NCBI RefSeq assembly: GCF_002086455.1
Contig: NZ_MVHC01000014.1
Span: 1 to 64,000 of the forward strand
Source of the DNA: Mycolicibacter algericus DSM 45454
Lineage (GTDB): Bacteria > Actinomycetota > Actinomycetes > Mycobacteriales > Mycobacteriaceae
DNA length: 64,000 nucleotides
Direction of reading: 5' to 3'
Positions within the stretch are counted from its first letter, which is position 1. Each line of letters opens with the position of its first letter. The notes below the pieces were generated by a model, which was not told where the DNA came from, searched no databases, and was given only the letters and a program-made list of their open reading frames with translations. The position numbers and the translations under genes were made by a program. Below, one piece after another: positions 1 to 8,575 of this stretch.

Positions 1-463
1 TAGCATCCACCACGACTCGTTGATCACCACGCGTGACTCACGCCGATCCGAAGTCCACCACCCCACGGGGCACTGCCGGCGCCAATCGCAGCTGCGGCCG
101 TTGGTACGCCGGCTGGTAGGTCTGACTTTCAGCGGCCATTGGGCTGATCCGATTCGAGGAGAGCGGTATGACCGGTACTGCTCATCTACAGGAACCTCCT
201 TGTATCCGAGGGGGTGCAGCGGGACGGGCGGATGCGAGACGGGCGCTTGTTACCGGTCACAATACGACGCGCGCCTGTGCGGAACCGGCGCTTGCACCTG
301 CCTCAACGACTTACTGCTCAGGCCACCATGGTCGCGGTTGCGCCTCGGCTGGTCGCGAGACCAGGTGTCGTTATCGGTGTCCTTCGCGTTTCGCGTTTTC
401 AACACGGTGTCGGCACTATTGCCCAGCCCAGCTATTTCCGTCCTGGCGCCGATGCTGAGCAGA
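1..463. other. Left-edge region without a confident gene
   Basis: No reading frame here looks like a real protein. On the minus strand an AGGAGG-like sequence precedes an ATG at 185, but that frame stops after 18 codons. A second frame starts at 139 and stops at 38 after 33 codons. A third minus frame is open to the window edge and could be the first codons of a gene lying to the left. The spacer may hold the promoter of that outside gene. Confidence 0.4.
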
Positions 464-1342
464 TCAGGCCGGTGCCCCACCGTCGCACTGATTCAGCCAG
501 CGGGTCAGCGGCCGATCGCTGCCGCCGACCGGGGGAACGGCCACCGCGCCGACCGTCCACGATGCCGGGTCGGCGTCGACCGCCACCACGTCCCCGACGC
601 CGACCGCCACCCGGCTGACCGCTCCAATCCCGACTTCGAAGGCCTGGCCGGTAACGGTGGTGGTGTCATGGGCTAGCCACAACACCACCGGCGAGACGTC
701 CGACGCAGGGGCGTACCGGTCGATCGCGTCCTGCAAATCGGGCGCGCCGGCGGTCCGGGCGCGCGCCAGCCGCGACGCTGCGAACGGCGCCACCGCATTG
801 GCGGTGATCCCGAACCGGGCGCCTTCGAGTGCGAGCGACTGTGTCATCCCGTGCAGTGCACCCTTCGCTGTGGTGTAGGGCAGCGCGCGCGGCAGGCCGA
901 AGTACCCGGCGGCCGATGTGGTGGTCACGATTCGGCCGTGGCGCTGCTCGACGAAGTGCGGCCAGGCCGCCGAGCACACCGTCCAGGTGCCGAGCACGTG
1001 CACCCGGAAAAAGTCGATCAGCAGCTGCGGTGTGACGTCGCGCAGCGGGGTAATCTGGTCGATGCCCGCATTGGCGACCACCACGTCGATCCGGCCGAAT
1101 TGGGAAATAGCCCTAGCTACCGCTGATTCAGCAATATCAGGCGCGCTTATGTCGCCGCGGTGCGCGATCGCCGAGCCGCCGCCGGCCAGGATCTCGCCGG
1201 TGACCACGGCGGCGCTGTCGTCGAGGTCGTTGACCACGACGGCGGCGCCGCGTTCAGCGAACGCCAACGCGTGTGCCCGCCCGACTCCGCGTCCGGCGCC
1301 GGTGACCAGCACCGCGCGATCGGCGAATGACAGGCCGCTCAC
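464..1342 (-). CDS. SDR family oxidoreductase
   Basis: This is a classical short-chain dehydrogenase/reductase of 292 residues. It shows the NAD(P) Rossmann motif TGAGRGVG near residue 14, NAG near residue 91 and the catalytic YTTAK near residue 156. The roughly 50-residue C-terminal tail is longer than in the minimal 250-residue SDR, as in hydroxyacyl-CoA or hydroxysteroid dehydrogenases. The start overlaps the stop of the upstream luciferase-like gene by four bases (ATGA), so it is the last gene of a four-gene minus-strand operon. It probably oxidises an alcohol or hydroxyacyl-CoA intermediate of an unidentified catabolic route. The substrate cannot be read from sequence. Confidence 0.88.
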   Translation of the reverse strand: MSGLSFADRAVLVTGAGRGVGRAHALAFAERGAAVVVNDLDDSAAVVTGEILAGGGSAIAHRGDISAPDIAESAVARAISQFGRIDVVVANAGIDQITPLRDVTPQLLIDFFRVHVLGTWTVCSAAWPHFVEQRHGRIVTTTSAAGYFGLPRALPYTTAKGALHGMTQSLALEGARFGITANAVAPFAASRLARARTAGAPDLQDAIDRYAPASDVSPVVLWLAHDTTTVTGQAFEVGIGAVSRVAVGVGDVVAVDADPASWTVGAVAVPPVGGSDRPLTRWLNQCDGGAPA

Positions 1343-2220
1343 AGTGCCGCCGTCGGGCCTACGAGCTCATCGCCGAGTCGGGCGACCTCGTCGCGCATCT
1401 CGGCTACGGTGCGGGCGCGGACCGCGACGGTCAGCCGATGCACCCCGAACTCGGCGTACACCTTTGCCTCGTCAACGGTGCGTGCGCCGCCCGCGGTGAA
1501 CTCCATCGCCTCGGGGTCGCGCCCGGCTGCCGCGGTCTCCGCTCGCACCCGGCCCAGCAGGCGCGGCAACTCGACGAGCGGGTCCTGGCCGGGGAAGACG
1601 AACGGGAAATAGCCGTCACCGCGGATTGCGGCGCGCCGGATCGCCGCGTCCGAGGCACCACCGATCAGCAGCGGTATCGACCGGCGCACCGGCCACGGCC
1701 GGGACTCCACCTGATCGAAGCGGACGTAGTCGCCGTGAAACGACGCCGTGTCCGCACGCCACAGCAGCCGTATCGCGTCGATGTACTCGTCCATTCTGCG
1801 GCCGCGATCACTAAAGTTCATGCCGACCGCCTGATACTCCTCGGGCAACTCGCCGACGCCCACCCCGAGCATCAGCCGGCCGCCGCAGAGGTGGTCCAGC
1901 GTCGCGGCGGATTTCGCAAGTACCGCTGGTTGATGTTCCGGCAGGATCAGCACGCCGGTGCCAAACCGGATGCGCGTGGTGTGCCCCGCGACGTAGGCGA
2001 ACCAGATCAGCGGGTCGGGAATGCCGCCACGGCGACCCAGCCGGGCCATGCTGCCGTCGGTCGAGCCGCGATAGGGGGTTGCGTCTGGGCTCTTCGGCAT
2101 GATCACGTGCTCGGGTGCCCACAACGATTCGAAGCCGGCCCGCTCGGCCGCCTGTGCCAGGGCCACCGCACTGTCAGGGTCGGGAAACCCTGTGCTGGCG
2201 AAGACAATTCCCCACTTCAC
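1339..2220 (-). CDS. LLM class F420-dependent oxidoreductase (luciferase-like)
   Basis: A 293-residue luciferase-like TIM-barrel protein starting MKWGIVFASTGFPDPD. It contains AERAGFESLWAPEHV and GGRLMLGVGVGELPEEY, typical of the TIGR03619-like mycobacterial F420 subfamily. Such enzymes use reduced coenzyme F420 or FMN for hydride transfer, and F420 use is the usual assignment in mycobacteria. fbiC, needed to make F420, lies later in this window. The gene sits between two SDR genes, overlapping the downstream one by four bases, so a shared catabolic pathway is likely. The substrate is unknown. Confidence 0.85.
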   Translation of the reverse strand: MKWGIVFASTGFPDPDSAVALAQAAERAGFESLWAPEHVIMPKSPDATPYRGSTDGSMARLGRRGGIPDPLIWFAYVAGHTTRIRFGTGVLILPEHQPAVLAKSAATLDHLCGGRLMLGVGVGELPEEYQAVGMNFSDRGRRMDEYIDAIRLLWRADTASFHGDYVRFDQVESRPWPVRRSIPLLIGGASDAAIRRAAIRGDGYFPFVFPGQDPLVELPRLLGRVRAETAAAGRDPEAMEFTAGGARTVDEAKVYAEFGVHRLTVAVRARTVAEMRDEVARLGDELVGPTAAL

Positions 2221-2244
2221 TTGGTTCTCTCCTTGCTCAGGGAG

Positions 2245-2997
2245 TCATCTCAGATAGTCGAACCCACCGTCGACCATCAGCGTGGTTCCGGTGATGTAGC
2301 CGGAGTCGGGCCCAGCCAAAAAAACCACTGCGCGGCCAATATCGTGCTCGGCGTCGCCGAGGCGCCCGAGCGGAACCTGGCTCACGAGCTCGTCGCCCGC
2401 GCCGGGTAGGTCGGTCATCCAGCTATCCATCCCGGGCGACGCTGCCAGGGGACAGACGACGTTGACCCGTATCCCGTAGCGGCCCCACTCCGCGGCGGCG
2501 ACCCGGCTCATCGTCCGCAGCGCCTCCTTCACCGCCGCGTAGGCGCCCATCGCCGGCCGCGCGGTCAACCCGCTGCCCGAACCCACGTTGATCACTGCGC
2601 CCCGGGTGGCCCGCAGGTCGTCGAAGCAGGCCTGCATCATCCGCAGTGATCCGACCGCGCCGGACTGCCACACCGCGTCCAGGTTGTCCTCGGTGAGCTT
2701 GCGCAGCGACGAATAGTGTGTCTGCTGAGCGGCATTGACCAAGCAGCTGATCGGGCCCAGCTGCGCGCGTACCGCCGCCACGCAGCTGTCGACCTCGCCG
2801 CGACGGGTGATGTCGGCTGCGACCGCGACGGCCCGCCCGCCACGCTCGGCGATTTCGGCGGCCACCGTCTGGCATTTCGCCGCGGTGCGGCCCACCACCG
2901 CAACCTGTGCGCCGTCCGCGGCCAGGGCTAGCGCGATGCCGCGCCCGACGCCTTGTCCGGCGCCGGTGACCAACGCGACCGTACCGTCCAAGATCAC
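2245..2997 (-). CDS. SDR family oxidoreductase
   Basis: A 250-residue SDR with TGAGQGVG near residue 11, NAA in place of the usual NAG near residue 88, and catalytic YAAVK near residue 152. The C-terminus TGTTLMVDGGFDYLR is the classic SDR ending. It overlaps the preceding SnoaL-like gene by four bases (ATGA) and lies 24 bases before the luciferase-like gene, so the four genes are co-transcribed. Members of this group reduce or oxidise ketones, hydroxyacyl-CoAs or steroids. I cannot tell which. Confidence 0.88.
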   Translation of the reverse strand: MILDGTVALVTGAGQGVGRGIALALAADGAQVAVVGRTAAKCQTVAAEIAERGGRAVAVAADITRRGEVDSCVAAVRAQLGPISCLVNAAQQTHYSSLRKLTEDNLDAVWQSGAVGSLRMMQACFDDLRATRGAVINVGSGSGLTARPAMGAYAAVKEALRTMSRVAAAEWGRYGIRVNVVCPLAASPGMDSWMTDLPGAGDELVSQVPLGRLGDAEHDIGRAVVFLAGPDSGYITGTTLMVDGGFDYLR

Positions 2998-3500
2998 GCC
3001 GGCCGCCGATACGCCAGATCGCTGCGGTCACGGCGCGGCAGGTACTCGCCGAACCCGCCGATCCGCCCGCGGTCGGCCTCCCAGGCGTCGGTCCACTCGA
3101 TCACGGTGACCCGCGCGGCGATACGCCACTGGCCGTCCCGGCGGGCGAAGGTGTCGACGTAGCGGAACCCGGCGACGTAGTTCCAGCGCACGTCACCGGG
3201 CGGTTCACCGGAGTGATACGCCACCCCGTACGTCTCGGCGTGCGCGCTGTCGCCGTCGAGGTCGATCAAGATGTTGCCCAAATGGTGCATGGTCATCGTG
3301 TGCCGTCGCAGCAGTGGCCCCACCCACGCCACGAACTCGTCACGTGTTCCGGTGAACGGCCCGTGCCGGTCGGTGGCCTCCGGCCAGTAGCAGTCGCGCA
3401 GCAGTTCGATGTCGAGCCGGTCGATCGCGCGGCAGTAGGTGAGCAGGACACGGCGGATAGCGCGCTCGTCGAGCAACGCTGCGAGCTCATCGGTGACCAC
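2994..3500 (-). CDS. SnoaL-like / NTF2-fold protein
   Basis: A 168-residue protein with a GTG start at 3500. The N-terminal DERAIRRVLLTYCRAIDRLD and the middle MHHLGNILIDLDGDSAHAETY are typical of the SnoaL-4 group, a cone-shaped NTF2 fold used by ring hydroxylase beta subunits, dehydratases, isomerases and cyclases. It is the first gene of the minus-strand operon. A perfect inverted repeat lies 19-36 bases upstream of its start, where a repressor would block transcription. The catalytic role cannot be assigned. A second, different SnoaL-like gene lies on the other arm of the divergent locus. Confidence 0.82.
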   Translation of the reverse strand: MVTDELAALLDERAIRRVLLTYCRAIDRLDIELLRDCYWPEATDRHGPFTGTRDEFVAWVGPLLRRHTMTMHHLGNILIDLDGDSAHAETYGVAYHSGEPPGDVRWNYVAGFRYVDTFARRDGQWRIAARVTVIEWTDAWEADRGRIGGFGEYLPRRDRSDLAYRRPA

Positions 3501-3518
3501 ACCTTAACCAAGCCACTT

Positions 3519-3536
3519 TTGACAGTGAAATGTCAA
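3519..3536. promoter_or_regulatory. Operator-like inverted repeat, copy 1
   Basis: TTGACA, six bases, TGTCAA: a perfect 6-bp inverted repeat centred 27 bases before the GTG start of the SnoaL-like gene. The geometry TGACA-N6-TGTCA is that of a dimeric TetR- or GntR-type operator, and it is repeated at 3607. It could also act as a -35 element for the plus strand. The binding protein is unknown. Confidence 0.5.
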
Positions 3537-3606
3537 GAGCGTGGCCGCGGTAGGTTGCCCATTGGCGGTCGTCCCTCGGCATTGTCCGTGGTCCGTTCGT
3601 GGTGTA

Positions 3607-3622
3607 TGGCAGTGTACTGTCA
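3607..3622. promoter_or_regulatory. Operator-like inverted repeat, copy 2
   Basis: On the minus strand this reads TGACA-N6-TGCCA, the same arms and six-base spacing as the repeat at 3520-3535 with one mismatch. The copies are 87 bases apart, close to eight helical turns. Two matching sites in one divergent promoter favour a real operator over chance. Confidence 0.42.
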
Positions 3623-4047
3623 TGTGTCAACATGAAGCGCTGAACGGCGCCCAAAAGGCGATGCGCTGACGTGCCCGCGCCTGACGCACCGGCGGTGGTT
3701 GGGTTCACGCGTGAGCACCGGTCGGGCACGCGACGGTGGGATTTGGCGGAGCGAGCCGCACTGGAGTCCCTGCAGCAGCGCGTGTGATGGCCGCGGCATT
3801 GGCTCGGATGCAAGAACATACTTGAAATGTCTTTTGCCGGACCGAGGATCGTTCCTGAACGGGCTAGCGGACGGCGCACAAGTCCGAGGCCTTCGACGTA
3901 ACTCGGCCGAGCTCTTCGAAGGGAACGGGAGTCGCCCTGTCAGGTGTTCATGATTGTCAGATTGGGTTACGGCACTCGCAGCACGGGCTGCTATGAGACC
4001 AAGATGATGGTCGATCGCGGCAAGTCTAATATGTACAGCATGTCAGA

Positions 4048-5142
4048 ATGGCGGCCCCGAGGGTGACGCACGGATTCGCCCTTGCGCGGATACGGGTCGT
4101 CGAACTCGCTGGTATGGGGCCGGGTCCTCACGCCGCGATGGTGCTGGCCGATCTGGGCGCAGACGTCGTGCGGGTGCAACGCCCCGGGCAGGCGGGTGGC
4201 CGATCAAATCCGCAACTGCGGGGCCGGCGGATCGTGGAGGCGGATCTGAAGAACCCAACCGAGCATGCGGGGGTCAAACGGCTCATCGACCGGGCCGACG
4301 TGCTGATCGAGGGATTCCGGCCCGGTGTCACCGAACGACTCGGTCTGGGGCCCGACGTCTGCTTGGCCACGAACCCGGCTCTGGTGTACCTGCGAATGAC
4401 CGGATGGGGGCAGACAGGGCCACGTGCTCAGCAGGCGGGCCACGATATCAACTACATCGGGTTGACCGGGTTGCTGCATGCGATCGGTCCCGCCGCGCAC
4501 CCTCCGGTTCCGCCGTTGAATCTGATCGGCGATTACGGCGGAGGCTCGATGCCAGCCGTCATCGGGGTGCTGGCCGCGCTCATCGAGCGCCACGCCTCAG
4601 GCCGCGGCCAAGTGATCGATGCCGCCATCGTCGACGGCGCAGCCCAACTCTCGCAGGCGATCTGGTCGATGCGTGTCGATGGCCGATGGTCCGACGAGCG
4701 GGGCACCAATATCTTTGACGGATCGGCTCCGTTCTACCGCACCTACCGCTGCGCGGACGGTCGCTATGTTGCAGTCGGAGCGCTCGAGCCGGAGTTCTTC
4801 GCAGCGATGTTGGCGGTGTTGGATATCGACCCCGAGGTTCTCGGTCCGCAGCGTGACACGTCGCGGTGGCCGGCGATGCACTCAGTGCTGTCGGAAGCAT
4901 TCGCGCAACGGTCCCGCGATGAGTGGTCCGAGGTGTTCGCGAGCACGGATGCATGCGTGACGCCGGTGTTGAGCATGACCGAAGCGGCTTGTGACGAACA
5001 CCTGTCCGACCGTGGCGTGTTCATCGAGGTCGACGGCGTGACGCAACCAGCACCAGCGCCGCACTTCTCCCGAACTCCGCGGCCACCGCCATCGGGGCCG
5101 CCTCGCCACCGCGAAGCGCTCGACGCTGTTTGGCAGGACTGA
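4048..5142 (+). CDS. CoA-transferase family III / AMACR-like
   Basis: A 364-residue family III CoA-transferase (CaiB/BaiF), closest in style to the alpha-methylacyl-CoA racemase Mcr encoded at 25426 in this window. Shared blocks include [35 protein letters not shown] and [11 protein letters not shown]. The His of GHDINY and the Asp of the following GDYGGGS match the racemase acid/base pair, so it may epimerise a 2-methylacyl-CoA or move CoA between acids. The start at 4048 fits the family N-terminus, although no good ribosome site is visible. It precedes a SnoaL-like gene by 40 bases and is divergent from the SDR operon. Confidence 0.88.
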   Translation: MAAPRVTHGFALARIRVVELAGMGPGPHAAMVLADLGADVVRVQRPGQAGGRSNPQLRGRRIVEADLKNPTEHAGVKRLIDRADVLIEGFRPGVTERLGLGPDVCLATNPALVYLRMTGWGQTGPRAQQAGHDINYIGLTGLLHAIGPAAHPPVPPLNLIGDYGGGSMPAVIGVLAALIERHASGRGQVIDAAIVDGAAQLSQAIWSMRVDGRWSDERGTNIFDGSAPFYRTYRCADGRYVAVGALEPEFFAAMLAVLDIDPEVLGPQRDTSRWPAMHSVLSEAFAQRSRDEWSEVFASTDACVTPVLSMTEAACDEHLSDRGVFIEVDGVTQPAPAPHFSRTPRPPPSGPPRHREALDAVWQD

Positions 5143-5182
5143 ACACAGGCCATGTCGGCAACGATTCAGAGAGGACACTGCA

Positions 5183-5764
5183 ATGGCGGACCGTGATGAG
5201 GTCGAACGGGAGTTCCGGCGCTACTACATGACCGGGCCCGTGATGGAGGACTGGACCGGCTGGGCCAATCTCTTCACCGAGGACGCCTCCTACTTCGACC
5301 ATTTCTACGGCACCTTTACCGGTCCAGATGAGATCGGACCGTACCTCGAGGGCACCATGGGTGCCGCGCCCATGGTGTACACCGTGCTGAAGTGGTACGT
5401 CATCGACGGAGAACGGGTGGTGTACGAATGCGTCAACCGTGCCGATAACCCGGAACCGGGGGCACCACCGATCGATTTCTCGTCCTATCAGATCGTCGAC
5501 TACGCCGGCGGCGGCCAGTGGTGCCGAGAAGAGGACATCTGGATCATGGCCGAAATGAAGCGGTTTGCGCAGCGCTACCGGGACGCAGAGCGATCATTTC
5601 CGCAGACACTTGAGGACAAGCTCAGTCGGCGAGATTGGGGCCAATGGGTCGAGTGGGCCAGACCGCAACCCGGTCATCGCGCCAGCCCGTCGTGGTCAAC
5701 CAAGCCGGATTTCACACCGTTCCGTGGGATTGGTGACATCGAATTCGGTATTCGTTCGCACTGA
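5183..5764 (+). CDS. SnoaL-like / NTF2-fold protein
   Basis: A 193-residue NTF2-fold protein with the N-terminal EFRRYYMTGPVMEDWTGWA and FTEDASYFDHFYGTFTGPDEI. It differs clearly from the SnoaL-like protein at 2994 and has a longer C-terminus rich in Trp and Arg. A GAGAGGACACTGCA leader gives a good ribosome site. It lies 40 bases after the CoA-transferase, so the two are probably co-transcribed. Proteins of this fold beside CoA-transferases and SDRs often act as hydratases or isomerases on polyketide- or steroid-like substrates. That is inference. Confidence 0.8.
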   Translation: MADRDEVEREFRRYYMTGPVMEDWTGWANLFTEDASYFDHFYGTFTGPDEIGPYLEGTMGAAPMVYTVLKWYVIDGERVVYECVNRADNPEPGAPPIDFSSYQIVDYAGGGQWCREEDIWIMAEMKRFAQRYRDAERSFPQTLEDKLSRRDWGQWVEWARPQPGHRASPSWSTKPDFTPFRGIGDIEFGIRSH

Positions 5765-5896
5765 GCTATCCCGTCAGTCTGGTCGCGGGAGCCGTTCCCC
5801 GGTCGGAGAGGTCCGGATGCAGCGTCCGGGTCGTCCTGGAAAAGATCGGCGGACGTGGGCTGCTCTTGTGCTCGACACCATCTAGAATTCGCGGTG

Positions 5897-6787
5897 ATGC
5901 CTGAACCACGCTGGATCGAGGTAGCTGCTCCCGAGGTGGCGCTCAAGGCGCTGAGTTGGGGCACGCCCGGTAATCCGGTGGCGTTGTGCCTGCACGGTTT
6001 TCCCGACACCGCCTACGGATGGCGCCGGCTCGCGCCCCGGCTGGTCGACGCCGGCTGGCATGTGGTGGCACCGTTCATGCGGGGTTACGCGCCGTCGTCG
6101 ATCCCGGCCGACGGCAGCTACCACATCGGCGCACTGATGGAAGACGCGTTGCGGGTGTACGAAACCGTCGGCGGCACCGGCGGTGACGTGGTGATCGGCC
6201 ACGACTGGGGTGCGCTGGCGGCCACCGGATTGGCCGCGTGGCCGGACAGTCCGTTCACCAAGGCGGTGATCATGTCGGTGCCCCCACCGGCGGCGCTGCG
6301 CAAGGTCGGGGCGGCAGACCGGGTCACCATGACCGGTTATCTGCCGGCGCAGATGCTGCGTAGCTGGTACATCGGCTATTTCCAGCTGCCATGGCTGCCG
6401 GAGCGGTCTGCGTCCTGGGTGCTGCCGCGGCTGTGGCGGCGATGGTCGCCGGGATACCCAGCCGAGGAGGATCTGCGACATGTCGACGCCGCGATCGGGA
6501 CGCCGGAAGGCTGGCGTGCGGCGCTCGGGCCGTACCGCGCGCTGCGCAGTGTCCGGGCGCCGGCCCGCTACGCGGAGCTGCACCGGCACTGGCTGCAGCT
6601 TCCGGTGCTGCCGAGCCTGTACCTGCACGGGCGCACCGACGGCTGCATGTCAGCGACGTTCGCCCGGTGGGTGGGCCAGGCGCTGCCCGACGGCAGTGAC
6701 GTGGCCGTGGTGGAGAACGCCGGGCACTTCCTGCAACTCGAGCAGCCCGACGAAGTCGCTGATCGGGTGCTGCCCTTCTTGACGTGA
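5897..6787 (+). CDS. Alpha/beta hydrolase (epoxide hydrolase-like)
   Basis: A 296-residue alpha/beta hydrolase. LCLHGFPDTAYGWR is the oxyanion HGFP motif. VVIGHDWGALAA has Asp as the nucleophile, as in epoxide hydrolases and haloalkane dehalogenases. NAGHFLQLEQPDEV supplies the catalytic His near the C-terminus. The ATG at 5897 is preferred to upstream in-frame starts because the protein then begins MPEPRWIEV. A TAGAAT element eight bases upstream suggests a leaderless or short-leader mRNA. Its stop overlaps the start of the acyltransferase gene (GTGA). Confidence 0.85.
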   Translation: MPEPRWIEVAAPEVALKALSWGTPGNPVALCLHGFPDTAYGWRRLAPRLVDAGWHVVAPFMRGYAPSSIPADGSYHIGALMEDALRVYETVGGTGGDVVIGHDWGALAATGLAAWPDSPFTKAVIMSVPPPAALRKVGAADRVTMTGYLPAQMLRSWYIGYFQLPWLPERSASWVLPRLWRRWSPGYPAEEDLRHVDAAIGTPEGWRAALGPYRALRSVRAPARYAELHRHWLQLPVLPSLYLHGRTDGCMSATFARWVGQALPDGSDVAVVENAGHFLQLEQPDEVADRVLPFLT

Positions 6788-8043
6788 GCCGGGTCTGGCG
6801 TGAGCCGTTGATGCGTGGACACCCGATGGCCGCGATCGACGCGCAGTTCTACTGGATGTCGGCCAAGATCCCCAGCGATCAGTTCCTGTTGTACGCCTTC
6901 GCCGGCGTGCCGGCCGACGTCGACGGTGCGGTCGCCGCTGTGCTGGATCGCGCTCGGGCCAGCCCGGAGCTGACGATGCGCGTCGAGGACACCGGCGGGC
7001 TGGGTTATCCGCTGTGGGTGCCGGCGGCCGACCAGCTACCTGCTGTCGTCCACCGCACCCCGGACTGGGCCGGCTGCCTGGATGCGGTCACGCGGTTCAC
7101 CGGTGACCAACTCGATGTCCGGATAGCGCCGTGGCGGTTGCACCTGTTCGCCGGTGTGGACGGTATCCCCGGTCACCGCGGCGCCGGTACGGTGGCGGTG
7201 TTGCAGGTCGCCCATGCCCTGGCCGACGGCGCGCGGGCGTCTGCGTTGGCGGCGTGGCTGTTCGGCCGCGACGCGCCGGTCGCCGCGGTGGCTGCACCGG
7301 CGCGCGGTTTTCTGCCCTGGCGCGCGATCGTGGCAGCACGGGCTCACCGCGGCCGCGTCGAGGACACTCGGGCCGGGCTGTTGCCGGCGCCGGTCGGCGA
7401 CCGGCCGCCGTTGGCCACCAACAATCGGCCGGCCGGAACTCGTGCGATACGCACCCTGGTGCGCCGGCGCGCCGAGTTGGGCGGTCCGACCGTCACCGTC
7501 GCAGTGCTCTCGGCGGTGTCCGCGGCGCTGACGGAGTATCTCGGCGAGCCGTGTGATGAGCTGGGTGCCGAGGTGCCGATGGCCAAAGCCGGTGCCCGAC
7601 TGGCGAATAACCACTTCGGAAACATTCGGGTGGGGCTGTACCCGCAGTGCGATCGGCTCACCCGTGAAGGGCGGATCGTCGCCGAGGTGGCCGGGGGCCG
7701 GTTACGCGCCCGTCATCCCGCAACGGCTGCCGCCGACCGGGCATTCGCCGCGACCCCGGCGGCGCTGCTGCGCTGGGGCGTACAGAAGTTCGACCCGCAG
7801 ACTCCACCGGTGCGGGTAGCCGGCAACACCGTGGTGTCCAGCGTGCACCGTGGCGCTGCCGACCTGCGCTTCGGTAGCGCGCCGGTGGTGTTGACCGCGG
7901 GATTCCCGGCGCTGTCCCCGGCCATGGGGCTCACCCACGGCGTGCACGGCATCGGGGACACCGTGGTGGTCAGCGTGCACGCGGCCGAGTCGGCGATCGC
8001 TGATATCGACGTCTATGCGCGGCTGCTGGAGGCGGCATTGTAA
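6784..8043 (+). CDS. WS/DGAT-like acyltransferase
   Basis: A 419-residue member of the wax ester synthase/diacylglycerol acyltransferase family. It shows GYPLW near residue 77, AHALADG near residue 142 at the HHxxxDG active-site position, and NNHFGNIRVGLYP in the C-terminal WES domain. The first His of the motif is Ala, while the second, catalytic His and the DG are kept. The GTG start at 6784 overlaps the hydrolase stop, but ATG at 6826 (MAAIDAQFYWMS) matches the usual family N-terminus and may be the true start. A role in storage lipid or a related ester or thioester transfer is likely. Confidence 0.8.
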   Translation: MSRVWREPLMRGHPMAAIDAQFYWMSAKIPSDQFLLYAFAGVPADVDGAVAAVLDRARASPELTMRVEDTGGLGYPLWVPAADQLPAVVHRTPDWAGCLDAVTRFTGDQLDVRIAPWRLHLFAGVDGIPGHRGAGTVAVLQVAHALADGARASALAAWLFGRDAPVAAVAAPARGFLPWRAIVAARAHRGRVEDTRAGLLPAPVGDRPPLATNNRPAGTRAIRTLVRRRAELGGPTVTVAVLSAVSAALTEYLGEPCDELGAEVPMAKAGARLANNHFGNIRVGLYPQCDRLTREGRIVAEVAGGRLRARHPATAAADRAFAATPAALLRWGVQKFDPQTPPVRVAGNTVVSSVHRGAADLRFGSAPVVLTAGFPALSPAMGLTHGVHGIGDTVVVSVHAAESAIADIDVYARLLEAAL

Positions 8044-8053
8044 GTTGGGGTAT

Positions 8054-8575
8054 ATGGCTACTGCTGCTGATGTCGCATTGCTGATCTTGCGGCTGGTTCT
8101 GGGTCTGACGCTGGCCGCGCACGGCTTCAACAAGTTCTTCGGCGGGGGCCGCATCCCTGGAACCGCGCGATGGTTCGAAAGCATCGGGATGAAGTACGGG
8201 AAATTCCAGGCGCTGACGGCGGCCGTCGCCGAGATCGCCGCCGGGCTGGGATTGGCCGTGGGGCTGTTCACTCCGATCGCCGCTGCCGGATTCGTGGCGC
8301 TGATGGTGGTCGCGGCATGGACCGTGCACCGCAAGAACGGTTTCTTCATCGTCAAGGAGGGCTGGGAGTACAACCTCGTACTGGCCGCCGGCGCCGTCGC
8401 GGTGGCGATGATCGGACCGGGCTACCTCAGCCTGGACCACCAGATCTTCTGCCACTGCTGGCAAAACGGCTGGCCCGGCCTGTGGATCTCGGTCGGCCTC
8501 GGCCTGGCGGGCGCGATCGGCCAGCTGGCGCTCTTCTACCGCCCGCCGACCAAGTCCGACGTGACCGGCGAGTAG
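8054..8575 (+). CDS. DoxX family membrane protein
   Basis: A 173-residue integral membrane protein with about four hydrophobic segments. It starts MATAADVALLILRLVLGLTL and then AAHGFNKFFGGG, the conserved DoxX N-terminus. DoxX proteins are linked to thiol and oxidative stress complexes and to quinone-related functions, but the role of this one is not known. It starts 10 bases after the acyltransferase gene. Its last 40 bases overlap the 3' end of the convergent prpR gene. Confidence 0.85.
   Translation: MATAADVALLILRLVLGLTLAAHGFNKFFGGGRIPGTARWFESIGMKYGKFQALTAAVAEIAAGLGLAVGLFTPIAAAGFVALMVVAAWTVHRKNGFFIVKEGWEYNLVLAAGAVAVAMIGPGYLSLDHQIFCHCWQNGWPGLWISVGLGLAGAIGQLALFYRPPTKSDVTGE

Larger units (their letters stand above)
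3501..4047. promoter_or_regulatory. Divergent intergenic region between two catabolic transcription units
   Basis: This 547-base gap separates the minus-strand SnoaL/SDR/LLM/SDR operon from the plus-strand CoA-transferase gene. I see no credible gene in it. Its left third contains two similar operator-like inverted repeats (listed separately), both closer to the minus-strand operon. The right end is AT-richer, with TAATATG about 20 bases before the CoA-transferase start, and is the likely plus-strand promoter. No regulator gene is adjacent. Confidence 0.5.

Noticed and set aside
38-185. Short minus-strand frames (18 and 33 codons) behind an AGGAGG-like site
   Set aside because: Two frames would have to be joined by a frameshift, and neither resembles a known protein. 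The region may be the upstream end of a gene outside the window.
5881-5896. TCTAGAATTCGC before the hydrolase as a KstR site
   Set aside because: Only one half resembles the consensus and there is no palindrome. It is better read as a -10 element.
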